The notes beneath the pieces were generated by a model. That model made no database searches. It saw only the letters and a list, made by a program, of their open reading frames with translations, and was not told the origin of the DNA. Below, piece by piece: positions 37,301 to 43,790 of a stretch of 64,000 nucleotides of DNA. Source of the DNA: Collimonas sp. OK412 (lineage in GTDB: Bacteria > Pseudomonadota > Gammaproteobacteria > Burkholderiales > Burkholderiaceae_D); the NCBI RefSeq assembly GCF_900112135.1, contig NZ_FOLC01000001.1, positions 124,001 through 188,000 on the forward strand. The letters are read 5' to 3'. A program made the position numbers and the translations under genes. The first letter of the stretch is position 1; each line of letters starts with the position of its first letter.

Positions 37301-40138
37301 CAGCAGCTTGCGGTGCGAGACCAGGATCCGCCATTGCGTGCGGATGATGGCGTCGAGGTTGAGCGCGGCTTCATACGGCAGGAAAACCAGGGTCAGCGTG
37401 GCATGGGCGAAATGCTGCAGGGTTGCATGCAGCGATGCCGAAAGGTGTTGCCGCAGCAGCACATCGTCCGGCTTGCGCAGCAGGCTCAGGATGCTGGCGC
37501 AGAGCGAGGGAATCAGCACGATGCCGAGCGCGGCGCCGGTCCAGAACCAGGCTGAAGGCAGGCCAATCCAGCCGGCCAGCAGCAAGGCCGTCAGCGCGAA
37601 CGGGACGATGCTGCGGCGCAGGTTGTCGAACAGCTTCCAGCGCGACAGGGCGGACAGCGGATTGCGGTGATGGCCGATCTTGCCGCTGGCGGCATCGCGT
37701 GCGCCCGGCACCCGCGGCAGCAGCCAGGACGCGATCTGCCAGTCGCCGCGTATCCAGCGGTGGCGGCGGCCGGCGTCGGCGCTATAGCGCGACGGATATT
37801 GTTCGTACAGCTGGACGTCGCTGAGCAGGCCGGCGCGTGCGTAGCAGCCTTCCAGCAGGTCGTGGCTGAGCACGCGGTTTTCCGGCATGCGGTCCTTCAA
37901 GGTCTGTTCGAAGGCGTCGACATCGTAGATGCCTTTGCCGACGAAAGAGCCTTCGCCGAAGATGTCCTGGTAGACGTCGGACACGGCGCGGGTGTAAGGA
38001 TCGATGCCGGTTTCTCCGCCGCACAGCAGTTCATAGCGGGAGGCGCCGGCGCTGGGCAGGCTGACCGCTATGCGCGGCTGCAGGATGCCGTAGCCTTCCA
38101 CCACGCGCTGGCGGCTGGCGTCGTACAGCGCGCGGTTCAGCGGATGCGCCATGGTGGCCACGAACTGGCGGGCGGCGTCGCGCGGCAGTTCGGTATCGGT
38201 GTCGAGCGTGATCACGTACCTGACATTGCGGAGGCCTCCGGTATCGCCGACGATCAGCGAGAAAGTGCCGGCGCCGGCGCCGCGCAGGAAAGCATTGAGG
38301 TCGGCCAGCTTGCCGCGCTTGCGTTCGTAGCCCATCCAGGTTTTTTCCTGCGGGTTCCAGCGGCGCGGACGGTGCAGCAGCAGGAAGTTGTCGCCGTGGT
38401 CCTGGCGGTATTTCTTGTTCAGTTCCTGGATATTGTGTTCGATATGCTGCAGCAGGACGTCGTCCCCGGGCAGGACTTCTGTATCGGCGTCGGCGAAATC
38501 TGTCAGCAGGCAAAAGCGCAGGTTGGGATCGCGGTTGGCGAGAAAGCGCACCTCCAGGGCTTCCGTCAGGCTGTCGATGTTCTGCCTGTTCGACAGTATC
38601 GTGGGCACCGCCACCAGAGCCCGCGATGTGGCCGGAACGCCATCCGAAAAATCCATGCGCGGCAGCGGGTGCGGCAGGGCGACCAGCGTAACCAGCCAGT
38701 TGACCATGGCTTGCGCCAGCTGGCTGCTGGCGACCAGCGCCAGCACCGCGACCAGGGCCAGCAGCCATTGGCTGGCGCCGCCGGCATAGGCCTTGAAGGC
38801 GATGCCGGCGCTGACGGCCAGGGTGATCAGCAATATGCTGGCCAGGTAGGTGCTCAGGGGCGCGGCCTTGCCTGCGCGGCGCAGCGCTTCCAGTTTCGGC
38901 AGCTTGAACGCTACTGCCCGTTCCAGCTGCGGCAGGCCCTGGCCGATCAGGTAGTAGCCGACATGGGCGCTGCGCTGGTCGGCGCCGTTTTGCGGCGCTT
39001 GCGTGCCGGCGAGGCGGATTGCATGTTCGGCTATTTCAAATTCCGGCAAGCTGCTGTGCCGGGCGATTCTTTCTATCACGTGCCGATAGTGGTCGCGGGT
39101 AGAGAAATCCATGCGGGCATAGACGTCGGCCGGATCCTTGCGCAAGGCATGCTCGACCACGCTCATGGTTTCGACGAATTCGCGCCAGTCCATGGCGCTC
39201 AGGAAGCGCAGGCTGCCGATGCTGTTGCTGATCGATACCTGGTCGGCAGCCTGCTGCTGCGTCTCCAGCTGGACCAGCTGCTCGATGGCCTGGCCGGATT
39301 CCGCCAGGCGCTGCGATAGCCAGGTCATGGGCAGCGTCAGGGCCGGACTTTGCCCTTGCAGGCGACGCACCAGTTCGGCCACGAATGAACTATCCATGGG
39401 CGGATCGGAGCGCGCCATGTCGGCTACCAGCAAGATCAGGTTGCTGGGGTCGTTTTCGGCGCTTTCCACCATGGCGTCGGCCCAGGAATCGGCCAGGTTG
39501 CGGTTGAAGCTGGTGAGCGCCAGGCGGGCGGCGACGCGGCGCAGGTTTTCGATCAGCGCCAGGCGCAGCATGATCGGAATCGCCCACAGTTCGCCCAGTT
39601 TCAGGGGCGTGACTTGCTGGTAGGCGGCGACAAAGCGGCTCAGGCTTTCGGGATCGACGCGGCCGTCGCCATGGGAAATGGTTTCCAGCGCGATGTCATA
39701 GACCCGCGGCCGGCCGGCCGAGCTGCCGCGCAGCAGGCGCGGCAATTCCCTGCTGTAGTTCTTCGGCAGGTGGCGCTTGGCGGTGCGGATCTGTTCTTCG
39801 ATCAGGTAGAAATTGTCGAGCAGCCATTCCGCCGCCGGCGTCACCTGGCGTCCGGCCCGGATTGCCTCGGTCAGCAGGCTGCAGGCATCGATGATGACAT
39901 TTTCATTGTCGGCCAGGCGCGACAGCAGCTGGTCGCGCCCGCGTGCGCTGCTGAGCTTGTGGGCGTTGGCCAGCACCCGGCCATGCTGTTCCATCTGCAA
40001 GGCGCTGAACAGTTCCGCGCGCAGCGGCAACTCGTCGCTCGCCGGACCATTGCGCAGGCTGCCAGGCAGCAGGGCGTTTTTGATGTCGAGCAAATTGTCG
40101 CGTAGCGCTTTGCGCAGGGATTCGTTATCTGATTTCAA
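31343..40138 (-). CDS. ndvB: Cyclic beta-1,2-glucan synthase (NdvB/ChvB type)
   Basis: A 2931-residue inner-membrane enzyme that polymerises UDP-glucose into beta-1,2-glucan, trims and cyclises it, for export to the periplasm (osmoadaptation, host contact). Order: N-terminal domain (~1-400); membrane segments ~420-490; GT84 glucosyltransferase (~520-800) with TLDTDTELP and RHRWIRGDWQ; more membrane segments (~840-890, ~965-1010); a glycoamylase-type domain (~1050-1500); then GH94 phosphorylase-like repeats, with the last GH94 module (~2400-2860) carrying GSCDWNDGMDKVG (~2600). Length matches Agrobacterium ChvB (~2830). The start is TTG 40138 with a weak binding site and a stop six codons upstream. 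An 11-bp tandem repeat array lies ~190 bp upstream. Confidence 0.95.
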   Translation of the reverse strand: MKSDNESLRKALRDNLLDIKNALLPGSLRNGPASDELPLRAELFSALQMEQHGRVLANAHKLSSARGRDQLLSRLADNENVIIDACSLLTEAIRAGRQVTPAAEWLLDNFYLIEEQIRTAKRHLPKNYSRELPRLLRGSSAGRPRVYDIALETISHGDGRVDPESLSRFVAAYQQVTPLKLGELWAIPIMLRLALIENLRRVAARLALTSFNRNLADSWADAMVESAENDPSNLILLVADMARSDPPMDSSFVAELVRRLQGQSPALTLPMTWLSQRLAESGQAIEQLVQLETQQQAADQVSISNSIGSLRFLSAMDWREFVETMSVVEHALRKDPADVYARMDFSTRDHYRHVIERIARHSSLPEFEIAEHAIRLAGTQAPQNGADQRSAHVGYYLIGQGLPQLERAVAFKLPKLEALRRAGKAAPLSTYLASILLITLAVSAGIAFKAYAGGASQWLLALVAVLALVASSQLAQAMVNWLVTLVALPHPLPRMDFSDGVPATSRALVAVPTILSNRQNIDSLTEALEVRFLANRDPNLRFCLLTDFADADTEVLPGDDVLLQHIEHNIQELNKKYRQDHGDNFLLLHRPRRWNPQEKTWMGYERKRGKLADLNAFLRGAGAGTFSLIVGDTGGLRNVRYVITLDTDTELPRDAARQFVATMAHPLNRALYDASRQRVVEGYGILQPRIAVSLPSAGASRYELLCGGETGIDPYTRAVSDVYQDIFGEGSFVGKGIYDVDAFEQTLKDRMPENRVLSHDLLEGCYARAGLLSDVQLYEQYPSRYSADAGRRHRWIRGDWQIASWLLPRVPGARDAASGKIGHHRNPLSALSRWKLFDNLRRSIVPFALTALLLAGWIGLPSAWFWTGAALGIVLIPSLCASILSLLRKPDDVLLRQHLSASLHATLQHFAHATLTLVFLPYEAALNLDAIIRTQWRILVSHRKLLEWQPSSEAGRLASNSLLSYYRSMWIAPAIALATAIWLLARNPSALQAAGAVLLLWWLSPLVACWISQPIARRAVQLSGEQTRFLKSLSRKMWLFFETYVGPEDNWLPLDNVQEHPVAVVARRTSPTNIGLSLLANLSAYDFGYIPSGQLLERTQNTFQTLASLERYQGHFYNWYDTQYLKPLQPIYVSTVDSGNLAGHLMTLRPGLNGLLDAPIFNPKIFSGIRDTYEILRATAGGGPLVKLVQFEKDLQDACESAPATLTVAHDCLQGLSHCAAGFVAGLDTVPDTQLNVWARALASQCREALNELVILAPWISSLAPATWITAFPQLDRIPTLRQLARIHADLAPLLEPAVAGDDDPRQDQVPPPLGQLVAEGSRHAAERTLLIEQLVTQAGEFARMEYGFLYDPATHLLAIGYNVSERRRDVSFYDLLASEARLATFVGIAQGQLPQESWFALGRQLTIAGGDPILLSWSGSMFEYLMPLLVMPNFENTLLGQTYQSAVRRQIEYGMQRGVPWGISESGYHTFDASLNYQYRAFGVPGLGFKRGLGDDLVIAPYASMMALMVAPEEACRNLQQLSAEGFEGEYGFFEAIDYTPSRLPRGQASVVIRSFMAHHQGMGFLSLAYLLLDRPMQKRFESDPLFQATMSLLHERVPKASATYSNTTELADIRTAAADQGMQMRVLQRPDPRTPEVQLLSNGRYHVMITSAGGSRSRWNDLAVTRWQEDSTRDNWGAFCYVRELNGGEPGYFWSTAFQPTLAQPDSYEVIFSEGRAEFRRRDNSFDMHTEIVVSQEDDIELRRTRIVNRSRSRRTIDITSYAEVVLAPAAADATHPAFSNLFVQTEIVAAQRAILCTRRPRSMHEKMPWMFHLMALHGADIDAVSYETDRMQFIGRGNTVAAPQAMRRQGPLAGNAGPVLDPIVAIRYQITLEAEQTATIDMVTGIGDSRDICLGLIEKYQDRHLADRVVELSWPHSQVVLRQLNASEADAQLYSRLANSVIYVNPLLRADASILIRNHRGQSGLWGYAISGDLPIVLVRLKSQDNIELVRQLVQAHAYWRSKGLAVDLVIWNEDHAGYRQLLQEQILGLISSVTGAHEIDRPGGIFVRLVDQISDEDRVLFQSVARVILSDSRGTLAEQINRRDLMEIRLPRLIPALKQTLPAMPPEIRLPRRELDLANGIGGFTADGREYVITTSSTRLTPAPWVNIIANPEFGSVISESGQAYSWGENAHEFRLTPWANDPVSDGGGEVFYLRDEESGHYWSPTPLPRRGSGDYVTRHGFGYSVFEHIEDGIVSELTVYVAVDASVKYSVLRVRNESDAMRKLSATGYVEWVLGDLRPKSSMHIVTETDPATGALFARNPYNTEFTERAAFFDVDASNRSVSGDRNEFIGRNGSLQKPAAMERLRLSGKVGAGFDPCAAIQVQFELNQGQQREIVFILGMADTRQTNASSLVQRYRGGAAAHEALQAVHAFWEHTLGAVQVKTPDRELNLLANGWLMYQVIACRLWARSGYYQSGGAFGFRDQLQDAMALVHCQPQLLRAHLLLCAAHQFIEGDVQHWWHPPSDRGVRTHCSDDFLWLPLAVHRYVSSTGDRSVLDESVHFLEGRAVNPEEDSYYDLPGHSSQVATLYQHCVRAIERGLRFGVHGLSLMGSCDWNDGMDKVGDKGKGESVWLSFFLYDVLAGFAEVALGQQDQAFADRCHAEAGRLQENIAKNGWDGGWYRRAYFDDGTPLGSAQNVECQIDSISQSWAVLSGAGDPQRVQAAMQAVDQRLVRRKDGIIQLLDPPFDKSDQDPGYIRGYVPGVRENGGQYTHAAIWTVMAFAKLGDRQRAWELMRMINPLNHGKTAEKIAIYKVEPYVVAADVYAGAPHVGRGGWTWYTGSAGWMYRLIVESLLGLRLEGGKLHVAPCLPHDWDTYSMDYRYRDTMYRIVVTQTAAEDAVAHFKVDGVAQEDSAIALADDQREHAVEILMRSLPGTSTAPQAGHA

Positions 40139-40330
40139 TTCTGACGTTTCTATTTATGCAATGAATCAGGAAGGAACCGGATCGCATGGCGTGGAAGGGT
40201 CAGAGATCTGATTCTGGCCCGGCCGGACCTCCTTGCTGGGAGAGGCGGCAGGGGACGGTAGAGATTGAGGCAGCAAGGGTGCAGACTGATACTCCGCGGA
40301 CTGATTTCCTGCGGACCTCCTGCGTGATGC

Positions 40331-40417
40331 AGCTTGATAGAAGCTTGATACAAGCTCAATACAAGCTCAATACAAGCTCAATACAAGCTCAATACAAGCT
40401 CAATACAAGCTCAATAC
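40331..40417. repeat. 11-bp direct tandem repeat array, eight units
   Basis: Eight head-to-tail units. The first two read AGCTTGATAGA and AGCTTGATACA; the remaining six are AGCTCAATACA, with the last one cut by one base. A further partial AGCTT follows at 40418. The period (11 bp) is one helical turn, so each unit faces the same side of DNA. On the ndvB sense strand the unit reads TGTATTGAGCT. No spacers, so it is not a CRISPR. Confidence 0.95.
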
Positions 40418-40527
40418 AGCTTAACAGTTTCCCCGGATAATTTTTGAATATCAATCTGCTACTGGCCTGGCCGCCGCGGATGAGGCTGCGGGACCGGATC
40501 AGGCTACGTGAAGCGGCGGATAAATTC

Positions 40528-40543
40528 TGTGCGCTGCCGCACA
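40528..40543. promoter_or_regulatory. Shared palindrome, copy 1
   Basis: TGTGCGCTGCCGCACA, with perfect TGTGCG/CGCACA arms and a 4-bp centre. It lies 188 bp before the RcnB-like ATG. It resembles four other sites in 40.5-43.6 kb (consensus TCTGTGCGCTGGCGCACAGA), all in upstream regions. Confidence 0.65.
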
Positions 40544-40600
40544 TAATGGAAATCGGGAGCGCCTTGGCCATTGTGCGCCGGCCGCCAGCTATTTGCCGGT

Positions 40601-40620
40601 TACGTGTGCTGGCGCACAGA
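40601..40620. promoter_or_regulatory. Shared palindrome, copy 2
   Basis: TACGTGTGCTGGCGCACAGA, 17 of 20 identical to the consensus; the right half is perfect. It is 111 bp before the RcnB-like start and 58 bp after copy 1. Confidence 0.6.
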
Positions 40621-40730
40621 TTCGCCGGCCGGATCGGCTTATCGTCCAGACAGGTCCTGGCTGCATAACCGCAAGACCCGCGACCAAGTGCACGCGACGA
40701 ATATGGTGCTTCCCGTAAATGGAGACTGAG

Positions 40731-41174
40731 ATGAAAATGAAAGCAATTGCATCCGCCATCATGGCGGTATCCCTGGCTACGGGAGGATTTGCTTCCGCCC
40801 AGAATTACGGCGACCGCAATGACCGCCCGCAACGCAACGACCAAGGCGATCGCCGCGACGGCCAGGGGCGGCAGCAGGATCATCGCGACGATAGGGGCCG
40901 CGGCCAGCAAAACCGCGATCAGCGCGGCGACTGGCATGGCGACCGGCAGCAGGGTGAGCGCCAGGGCGAGCGAGGCGCCGGCCCTAACCACGAGTTCTAC
41001 CGGGGCCAGCGACTGCCGCCCGAATACCGCAACCGCCAGTATGTGGTCGATGACTGGCGCGGCCATCACCTGAATGCGCCGCCGCGCGGCTACCACTGGG
41101 TGCAGACCGGCGGTGACTACGTATTGGTGGCGATTTCCACCGGCATCATCTTGCAGCTCCTGCTGAACAACTGA
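40731..41174 (+). CDS. RcnB-like exported protein, Arg/Asp/Gln-rich
   Basis: 147 residues. The signal peptide is MKMKAIASAIMAVSLATGGFA, cleaved after FASA. A low-complexity, highly charged middle follows (about 25-85, repeating DR, RD, GQ and QQ). The compact C-terminal part has LPPEYRNRQYVVDDWRGH and LNAPPRGYHWVQ, and ends in a short hydrophobic tail. The C-terminal motif set is that of RcnB-type periplasmic proteins, linked to metal homeostasis in E. coli. Start ATG 40731 has GGAG seven bases upstream; ATG 40719 is in frame but lacks one. It is preceded by two shared palindromes, so probably stress-regulated. Confidence 0.85.
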   Translation: MKMKAIASAIMAVSLATGGFASAQNYGDRNDRPQRNDQGDRRDGQGRQQDHRDDRGRGQQNRDQRGDWHGDRQQGERQGERGAGPNHEFYRGQRLPPEYRNRQYVVDDWRGHHLNAPPRGYHWVQTGGDYVLVAISTGIILQLLLNN

Positions 41175-41217
41175 CCGGACTGCGTTTGCTGCTCCCCATC
41201 CCGTGATGCAAAACGAC

Positions 41218-41251
41218 AAAGCCCTCCCGTACGGATGAACGGGAGGGCTTT
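41218..41251. terminator. Bidirectional intrinsic terminator
   Basis: A perfect 13-bp stem AAAGCCCTCCCGT / ACGGGAGGGCTTT with an 8-bp loop (41231-41238), flanked by A on the left and T on the right. It serves both convergent genes, the RcnB-like gene and the Nramp-type transporter. Confidence 0.93.
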
Positions 41252-41272
41252 ATTTATTGTGGCGCCTCTGGT

Positions 41273-42541
41273 TTAATTCCCCAAGGTCCAGAACATCGTC
41301 AATACGGCGAGCGCCATGACCCCGGTGCAGGCCCAGCCCAATATCTTCAGCCTGGCGCCGATCACGAACTGCCCCATGATTCTGGGATGGGCCGCCATCA
41401 GCATCATGACAGCCATGATGGGCACCGAAATGACGCCGTTGATCACGGCGCTCCAGTACAGGGCCTTGATCGGATCTATGGGAGTAAAGCAGAGCACCAC
41501 CCCGATAGCGGTCGAGACGGCGATGATGCCGTAGAATTTCTTGGCCAGCAAAGGTTTTATCTCCAATCCGTTCTTCCAATGGAAAGCGCCCGCCATGGCG
41601 TAAGCGGCTGAGCCTGCCAGCACCGGCACCGCCAGCATGCCGGTGCCGATGATGCCGGCGCTGAACAGCCAGAAGGCGAATTCGCCGGCGATCGGGCGCA
41701 AGGCCGACGCCGCTTGCGCCGAGGTCTGGATATCGGTAACGCCGTGCAGCCCAAGCGTCACCGCCGTGGTCAGCATGATGAAGTAGGCGACGATATTGGA
41801 AAAGCCCATGCCGATCGTGGTGTCGACCGTGATCCTCCGGAAATTGGCGCGGGCCTGGTCCGGCGCGTCCCGCAGCGGCCGGGCTCCGGGCTGCGCCTTC
41901 TGTTCCTCGACTTCCTGCGACGCCTGCCAGAAGAACAGGTAAGGGCTGATGGTGGTGCCGAATACCGCGACGATCGTGGTGATATAGGCCGGCTTCCAGG
42001 ACAGTTGGGGCCAGATGGTTCTGGCGGCGGCGCCAGCCCAGGGCGTATGCACCACGAATGCCGTGCCGACGTAAGCGAGCAAGGCCAGCGTCAGCCATTT
42101 CAAGATACGTACATAACGGTCGTAGGGAATGAAAATCTGCAGCAGCAGCGACAGCATGCCGAATCCCAATGCATACAGGTGGGCCGGGCCGCCGGCCAGC
42201 AGTTTCAGGGCTTCCCCCATGGCGGCGACGTCCGCCGCGATATTGATGGTGTTGGCGACCAGCAGCAGGCCGACGATGCCGTACAGCAGCCAGCGCGGAT
42301 AATGGCGGCGGATGTTGGTAGCCAGGCCGTGGCCGCTGACTCGGCCGATCTTGGCGCTGATGACCTGGATGCCGACCATCAGCGGATAGGTCAGGCACAG
42401 TGTCCACAGCAGGTTCAGGCCGAACTGCGCGCCCGCTTGCGAATAAGTGGCGATGCCGCTGGGATCGTCATCCGCGGCACCGGTGATCAGTCCTGGCCCG
42501 AGTTCGCTCAGCCATGTTTTTTTTGCGTCCGGATTTGTCAT
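41273..42541 (-). CDS. Nramp-related divalent metal transporter with atypical metal site
   Basis: A membrane protein of 422 residues with 11 transmembrane segments, clearly of the Nramp (SLC11) family: GPGLITGAADDDPSG in TM1 and TTISPYLFFWQASQE in TM6. Canonical Mn/Fe transporters carry DPGN in TM1 and MPH in TM6; here these are DPSG and SPY, so two of the three usual side-chain ligands are changed and only the Asp remains. This resembles the divergent Nramp-related branch with other substrates (some members move Mg2+). Start ATG 42541, with GGAG upstream. A 34-bp perfect palindrome sits 59 bp upstream. The mntH label is therefore not used. Confidence 0.88.
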   Translation of the reverse strand: MTNPDAKKTWLSELGPGLITGAADDDPSGIATYSQAGAQFGLNLLWTLCLTYPLMVGIQVISAKIGRVSGHGLATNIRRHYPRWLLYGIVGLLLVANTINIAADVAAMGEALKLLAGGPAHLYALGFGMLSLLLQIFIPYDRYVRILKWLTLALLAYVGTAFVVHTPWAGAAARTIWPQLSWKPAYITTIVAVFGTTISPYLFFWQASQEVEEQKAQPGARPLRDAPDQARANFRRITVDTTIGMGFSNIVAYFIMLTTAVTLGLHGVTDIQTSAQAASALRPIAGEFAFWLFSAGIIGTGMLAVPVLAGSAAYAMAGAFHWKNGLEIKPLLAKKFYGIIAVSTAIGVVLCFTPIDPIKALYWSAVINGVISVPIMAVMMLMAAHPRIMGQFVIGARLKILGWACTGVMALAVLTMFWTLGN

Positions 42542-42599
42542 TGAAGAACCGTCTCCATGTCAGCAAACCAGTTTCCTGACAGCCTAGTGTCCAATCCCG

Positions 42600-42633
42600 G
42601 CCATGGTCTGTGCGCCAGCGCACAGACCATGGC
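42600..42633. promoter_or_regulatory. Perfect 34-bp palindrome, copy 3 of the shared site
   Basis: Two perfect 16-bp arms (GCCATGGTCTGTGCGC and its complement) around a central CA. The inner 20 bp equal the consensus TCTGTGCGCCAGCGCACAGA. It is 59 bp before the Nramp-type start. It has no T-tract, and a 2-nt loop makes it a poor terminator; an operator is more likely. Confidence 0.7.
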
Positions 42634-42689
42634 AAGGTGTTGGCGAACTTGCAAAAAAATACTTCTTGCATCAAAGCTAAAGCTGGCGC

Positions 42690-42709
42690 TATGTGTGTCA
42701 GCGCACCGA
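42690..42709. promoter_or_regulatory. Shared palindrome, copy 4 (degenerate)
   Basis: TATGTGTGTCAGCGCACCGA, 16 of 20 identical to the consensus, 203 bp before the DUF883 gene. It is the weakest copy. Confidence 0.4.
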
Positions 42710-42750
42710 TTTTTTCTGGCCGGCGCCATACATTGGATACATGCATTGGA

Positions 42751-42879
42751 CGCATCGGCAAGCCTGACTTCAATCCGGACACGCTGGTGCGGCGCGGCCA
42801 TGCGGAATACGACGCCACGGATGGTTTCAGGGCCATGATCAAGGCCAACCTGGTTGGCGAACGGGTGGCGCGCCGATAA
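42751..42879 (+). pseudogene. Bacterioferritin-like gene fragment
   Basis: One frame reads GRIGKPDFNPDTLVRRGHAE, then a typical DMI-like stretch GFRAMIKANLVGERVARR, stopping at TAA 42877-42879. This matches the middle of bacterioferritin-like (ferritin-fold) proteins of Burkholderiales, which continue ...AERIAIDSYRE. Here the frame lacks the N-terminal half and ends early, so it looks like a deletion remnant. Its 5'-side is occupied by the palindromes. It is probably not translated. Confidence 0.5.
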
Positions 42880-42911
42880 CGTTTCACTACTGCTACTTTG
42901 AGGAGATTATC

Positions 42912-43214
42912 TTGCTTGAATCAAATTTGAAGGCCGTCAACGATGACGTGAAAAAACTGATCAAGGATGCGCAAGCCTTGTTCCTGGCAGCGGCTGACTT
43001 GACCGGCGACAAAGCGGATGAAATGCGCAATCGCGGCATGCGTCTGCTCGACAAGGCCGTGGTCACCGCGCAGGAAGCGCAAGCCAGCGCCCGCGTCGCC
43101 GGCCGGGAAATGGCGGATTCTGCCGAGAGCTACGTCAAGGATAATCCTTGGGGGGCATTGACCACAGCCGCCGGAGTGGGATTTCTGGTCGGCGTGATCC
43201 TGACCAAGAGATAG
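42912..43214 (+). CDS. DUF883 family protein (ElaB/YqjD type)
   Basis: A 100-residue protein with an N-terminal amphipathic helical region (LKAVNDDVKKLIKDAQALF) and a C-terminal glycine-rich transmembrane helix (ALTTAAGVGFLVGVILTKR). E. coli relatives bind ribosomes at the inner membrane in stationary phase. The start is TTG 42912 with AGGAGA (42901-42906) five bases upstream. Followed by a hairpin terminator. Likely part of a general stress response. Confidence 0.93.
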   Translation: MLESNLKAVNDDVKKLIKDAQALFLAAADLTGDKADEMRNRGMRLLDKAVVTAQEAQASARVAGREMADSAESYVKDNPWGALTTAAGVGFLVGVILTKR

Positions 43215-43264
43215 TCCGGCAGCGCCGTAAAACAGGATCGCTGTCTCGCTGCCGCGGGACGACA

Positions 43265-43287
43265 GCGTGGCGCATATTGCGCCACGC
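43265..43287. terminator. Hairpin terminator between DUF883 and DUF3309 genes
   Basis: GCGTGGCGCA (43265-43274), loop TAT, TGCGCCACGC (43278-43287): a perfect 10-bp stem followed by cttgtttatt. Placed between two convergent genes, it may work in both directions. Confidence 0.7.
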
Positions 43288-43310
43288 CTTGTTTATTGCA
43301 GCAGGTTATT

Positions 43311-43463
43311 TCAAAGGCGTCCGGTCAACAGCATGACGATCAGGATGACCACGATCAGGCCGGTGATGCCGCTCGGACCGTAGCCCCAGCTGCGGCTGTG
43401 CGGCCAGCTGGGCAAAGCGCCGATGACAATGAGGATCAGGATGACGAGTAAGATGGTGCTCAT
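43311..43463 (-). CDS. DUF3309 family small membrane protein
   Basis: A 50-residue protein read from ATG 43463 to TGA 43311. It starts MSTILLVILILIVIGALPSW, then PHSRSWGYGPSG, then a second hydrophobic segment. This is the DUF3309 pattern of tiny two-helix membrane proteins, function unknown. AGGAG lies six bases upstream of the ATG. The longer frames across here are shadows. It is transcribed towards the DUF883 gene. Confidence 0.92.
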   Translation of the reverse strand: MSTILLVILILIVIGALPSWPHSRSWGYGPSGITGLIVVILIVMLLTGRL

Positions 43464-43790
43464 GCTTGGCTCCTAAAGAAGTTGACAGACTGGTTGGCAA
43501 GCAAGAGCGTGCGGCTTGCAACAGGAACTTGGCGCCGGAATTATTTCCCGCCAGGAGTGGAACCAAGATAATCCGGAAAGATCACAAGGTCTGTGCGCTG
43601 GCGTACAAAAACGATTGCCTGACTGCCGGCCGCCAAGGCGTGCTGTAGACGTTGACAGTAGCTGCGTCGGCCAAAATGCGGTCTGATCGAAAGCGCCGCG
43701 TTTATTGTGCCAAAATACAAAATCCGCAGATGCCGGCCCGGTTGCCTGTTCAGCCGTTTGAGCCGTTTAATATACCGTCCGGAGATTGCA
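43464..43790. other. 327-bp divergent region between the DUF3309 and small orphan genes
   Basis: No gene is supported here; the 60-residue plus frame starting near 43466 is antisense to the DUF3309 leader and has no recognisable features. The region holds one shared palindrome copy (43590-43609) and the ribosome binding site GGAG at 43781-43784 for the gene at 43791. Confidence 0.6.
43590..43609. promoter_or_regulatory. Shared palindrome, copy 5
   Basis: TCTGTGCGCTGGCGTACAAA, 18 of 20 identical to the consensus. It lies between the divergent DUF3309 gene (127 bp away) and the small orphan gene (182 bp away). Confidence 0.6.

Larger units (their letters stand above)
40139..40730. other. 592-bp divergent region between ndvB and the RcnB-like gene
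   Basis: No convincing gene here: the open frames that cross it translate the tandem repeat or have no family resemblance. It holds an 11-bp tandem repeat array (40331-40417) and two copies of a shared palindrome (40528-40543 and 40601-40620). It must contain the ndvB promoter on the minus strand and that of the RcnB-like gene on the plus strand. A GGAG at 40721-40724 serves the ATG at 40731. Confidence 0.7.

Noticed and set aside
34058-37555. 1165-residue plus-strand open frame opposite ndvB
   Set aside because: It is antisense to a coherent, motif-rich glucan synthase. Its composition (His, Arg, Gln and Ala rich, no family features) is what high-GC antisense frames produce.
40331-40417. 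CRISPR array
   Set aside because: The units are 11 bp and directly adjacent, without spacers; no cas genes are present.
40186-40440. 84-residue ORF containing SSIQAQYKLNT repeats
   Set aside because: The protein repeat is only the translation of the 11-bp DNA repeat read through three frames; no ribosome binding site or homology is visible.
42600-42633. Intrinsic terminator
   Set aside because: The stem is long but the loop is 2 nt, there is no T-tract, and it lies in a divergent upstream region; an operator is more plausible.
43306-43566. 86-residue minus-strand ORF over the DUF3309 region
   Set aside because: It is out of frame with the short DUF3309 gene, which has a strong ribosome binding site and the family sequence.
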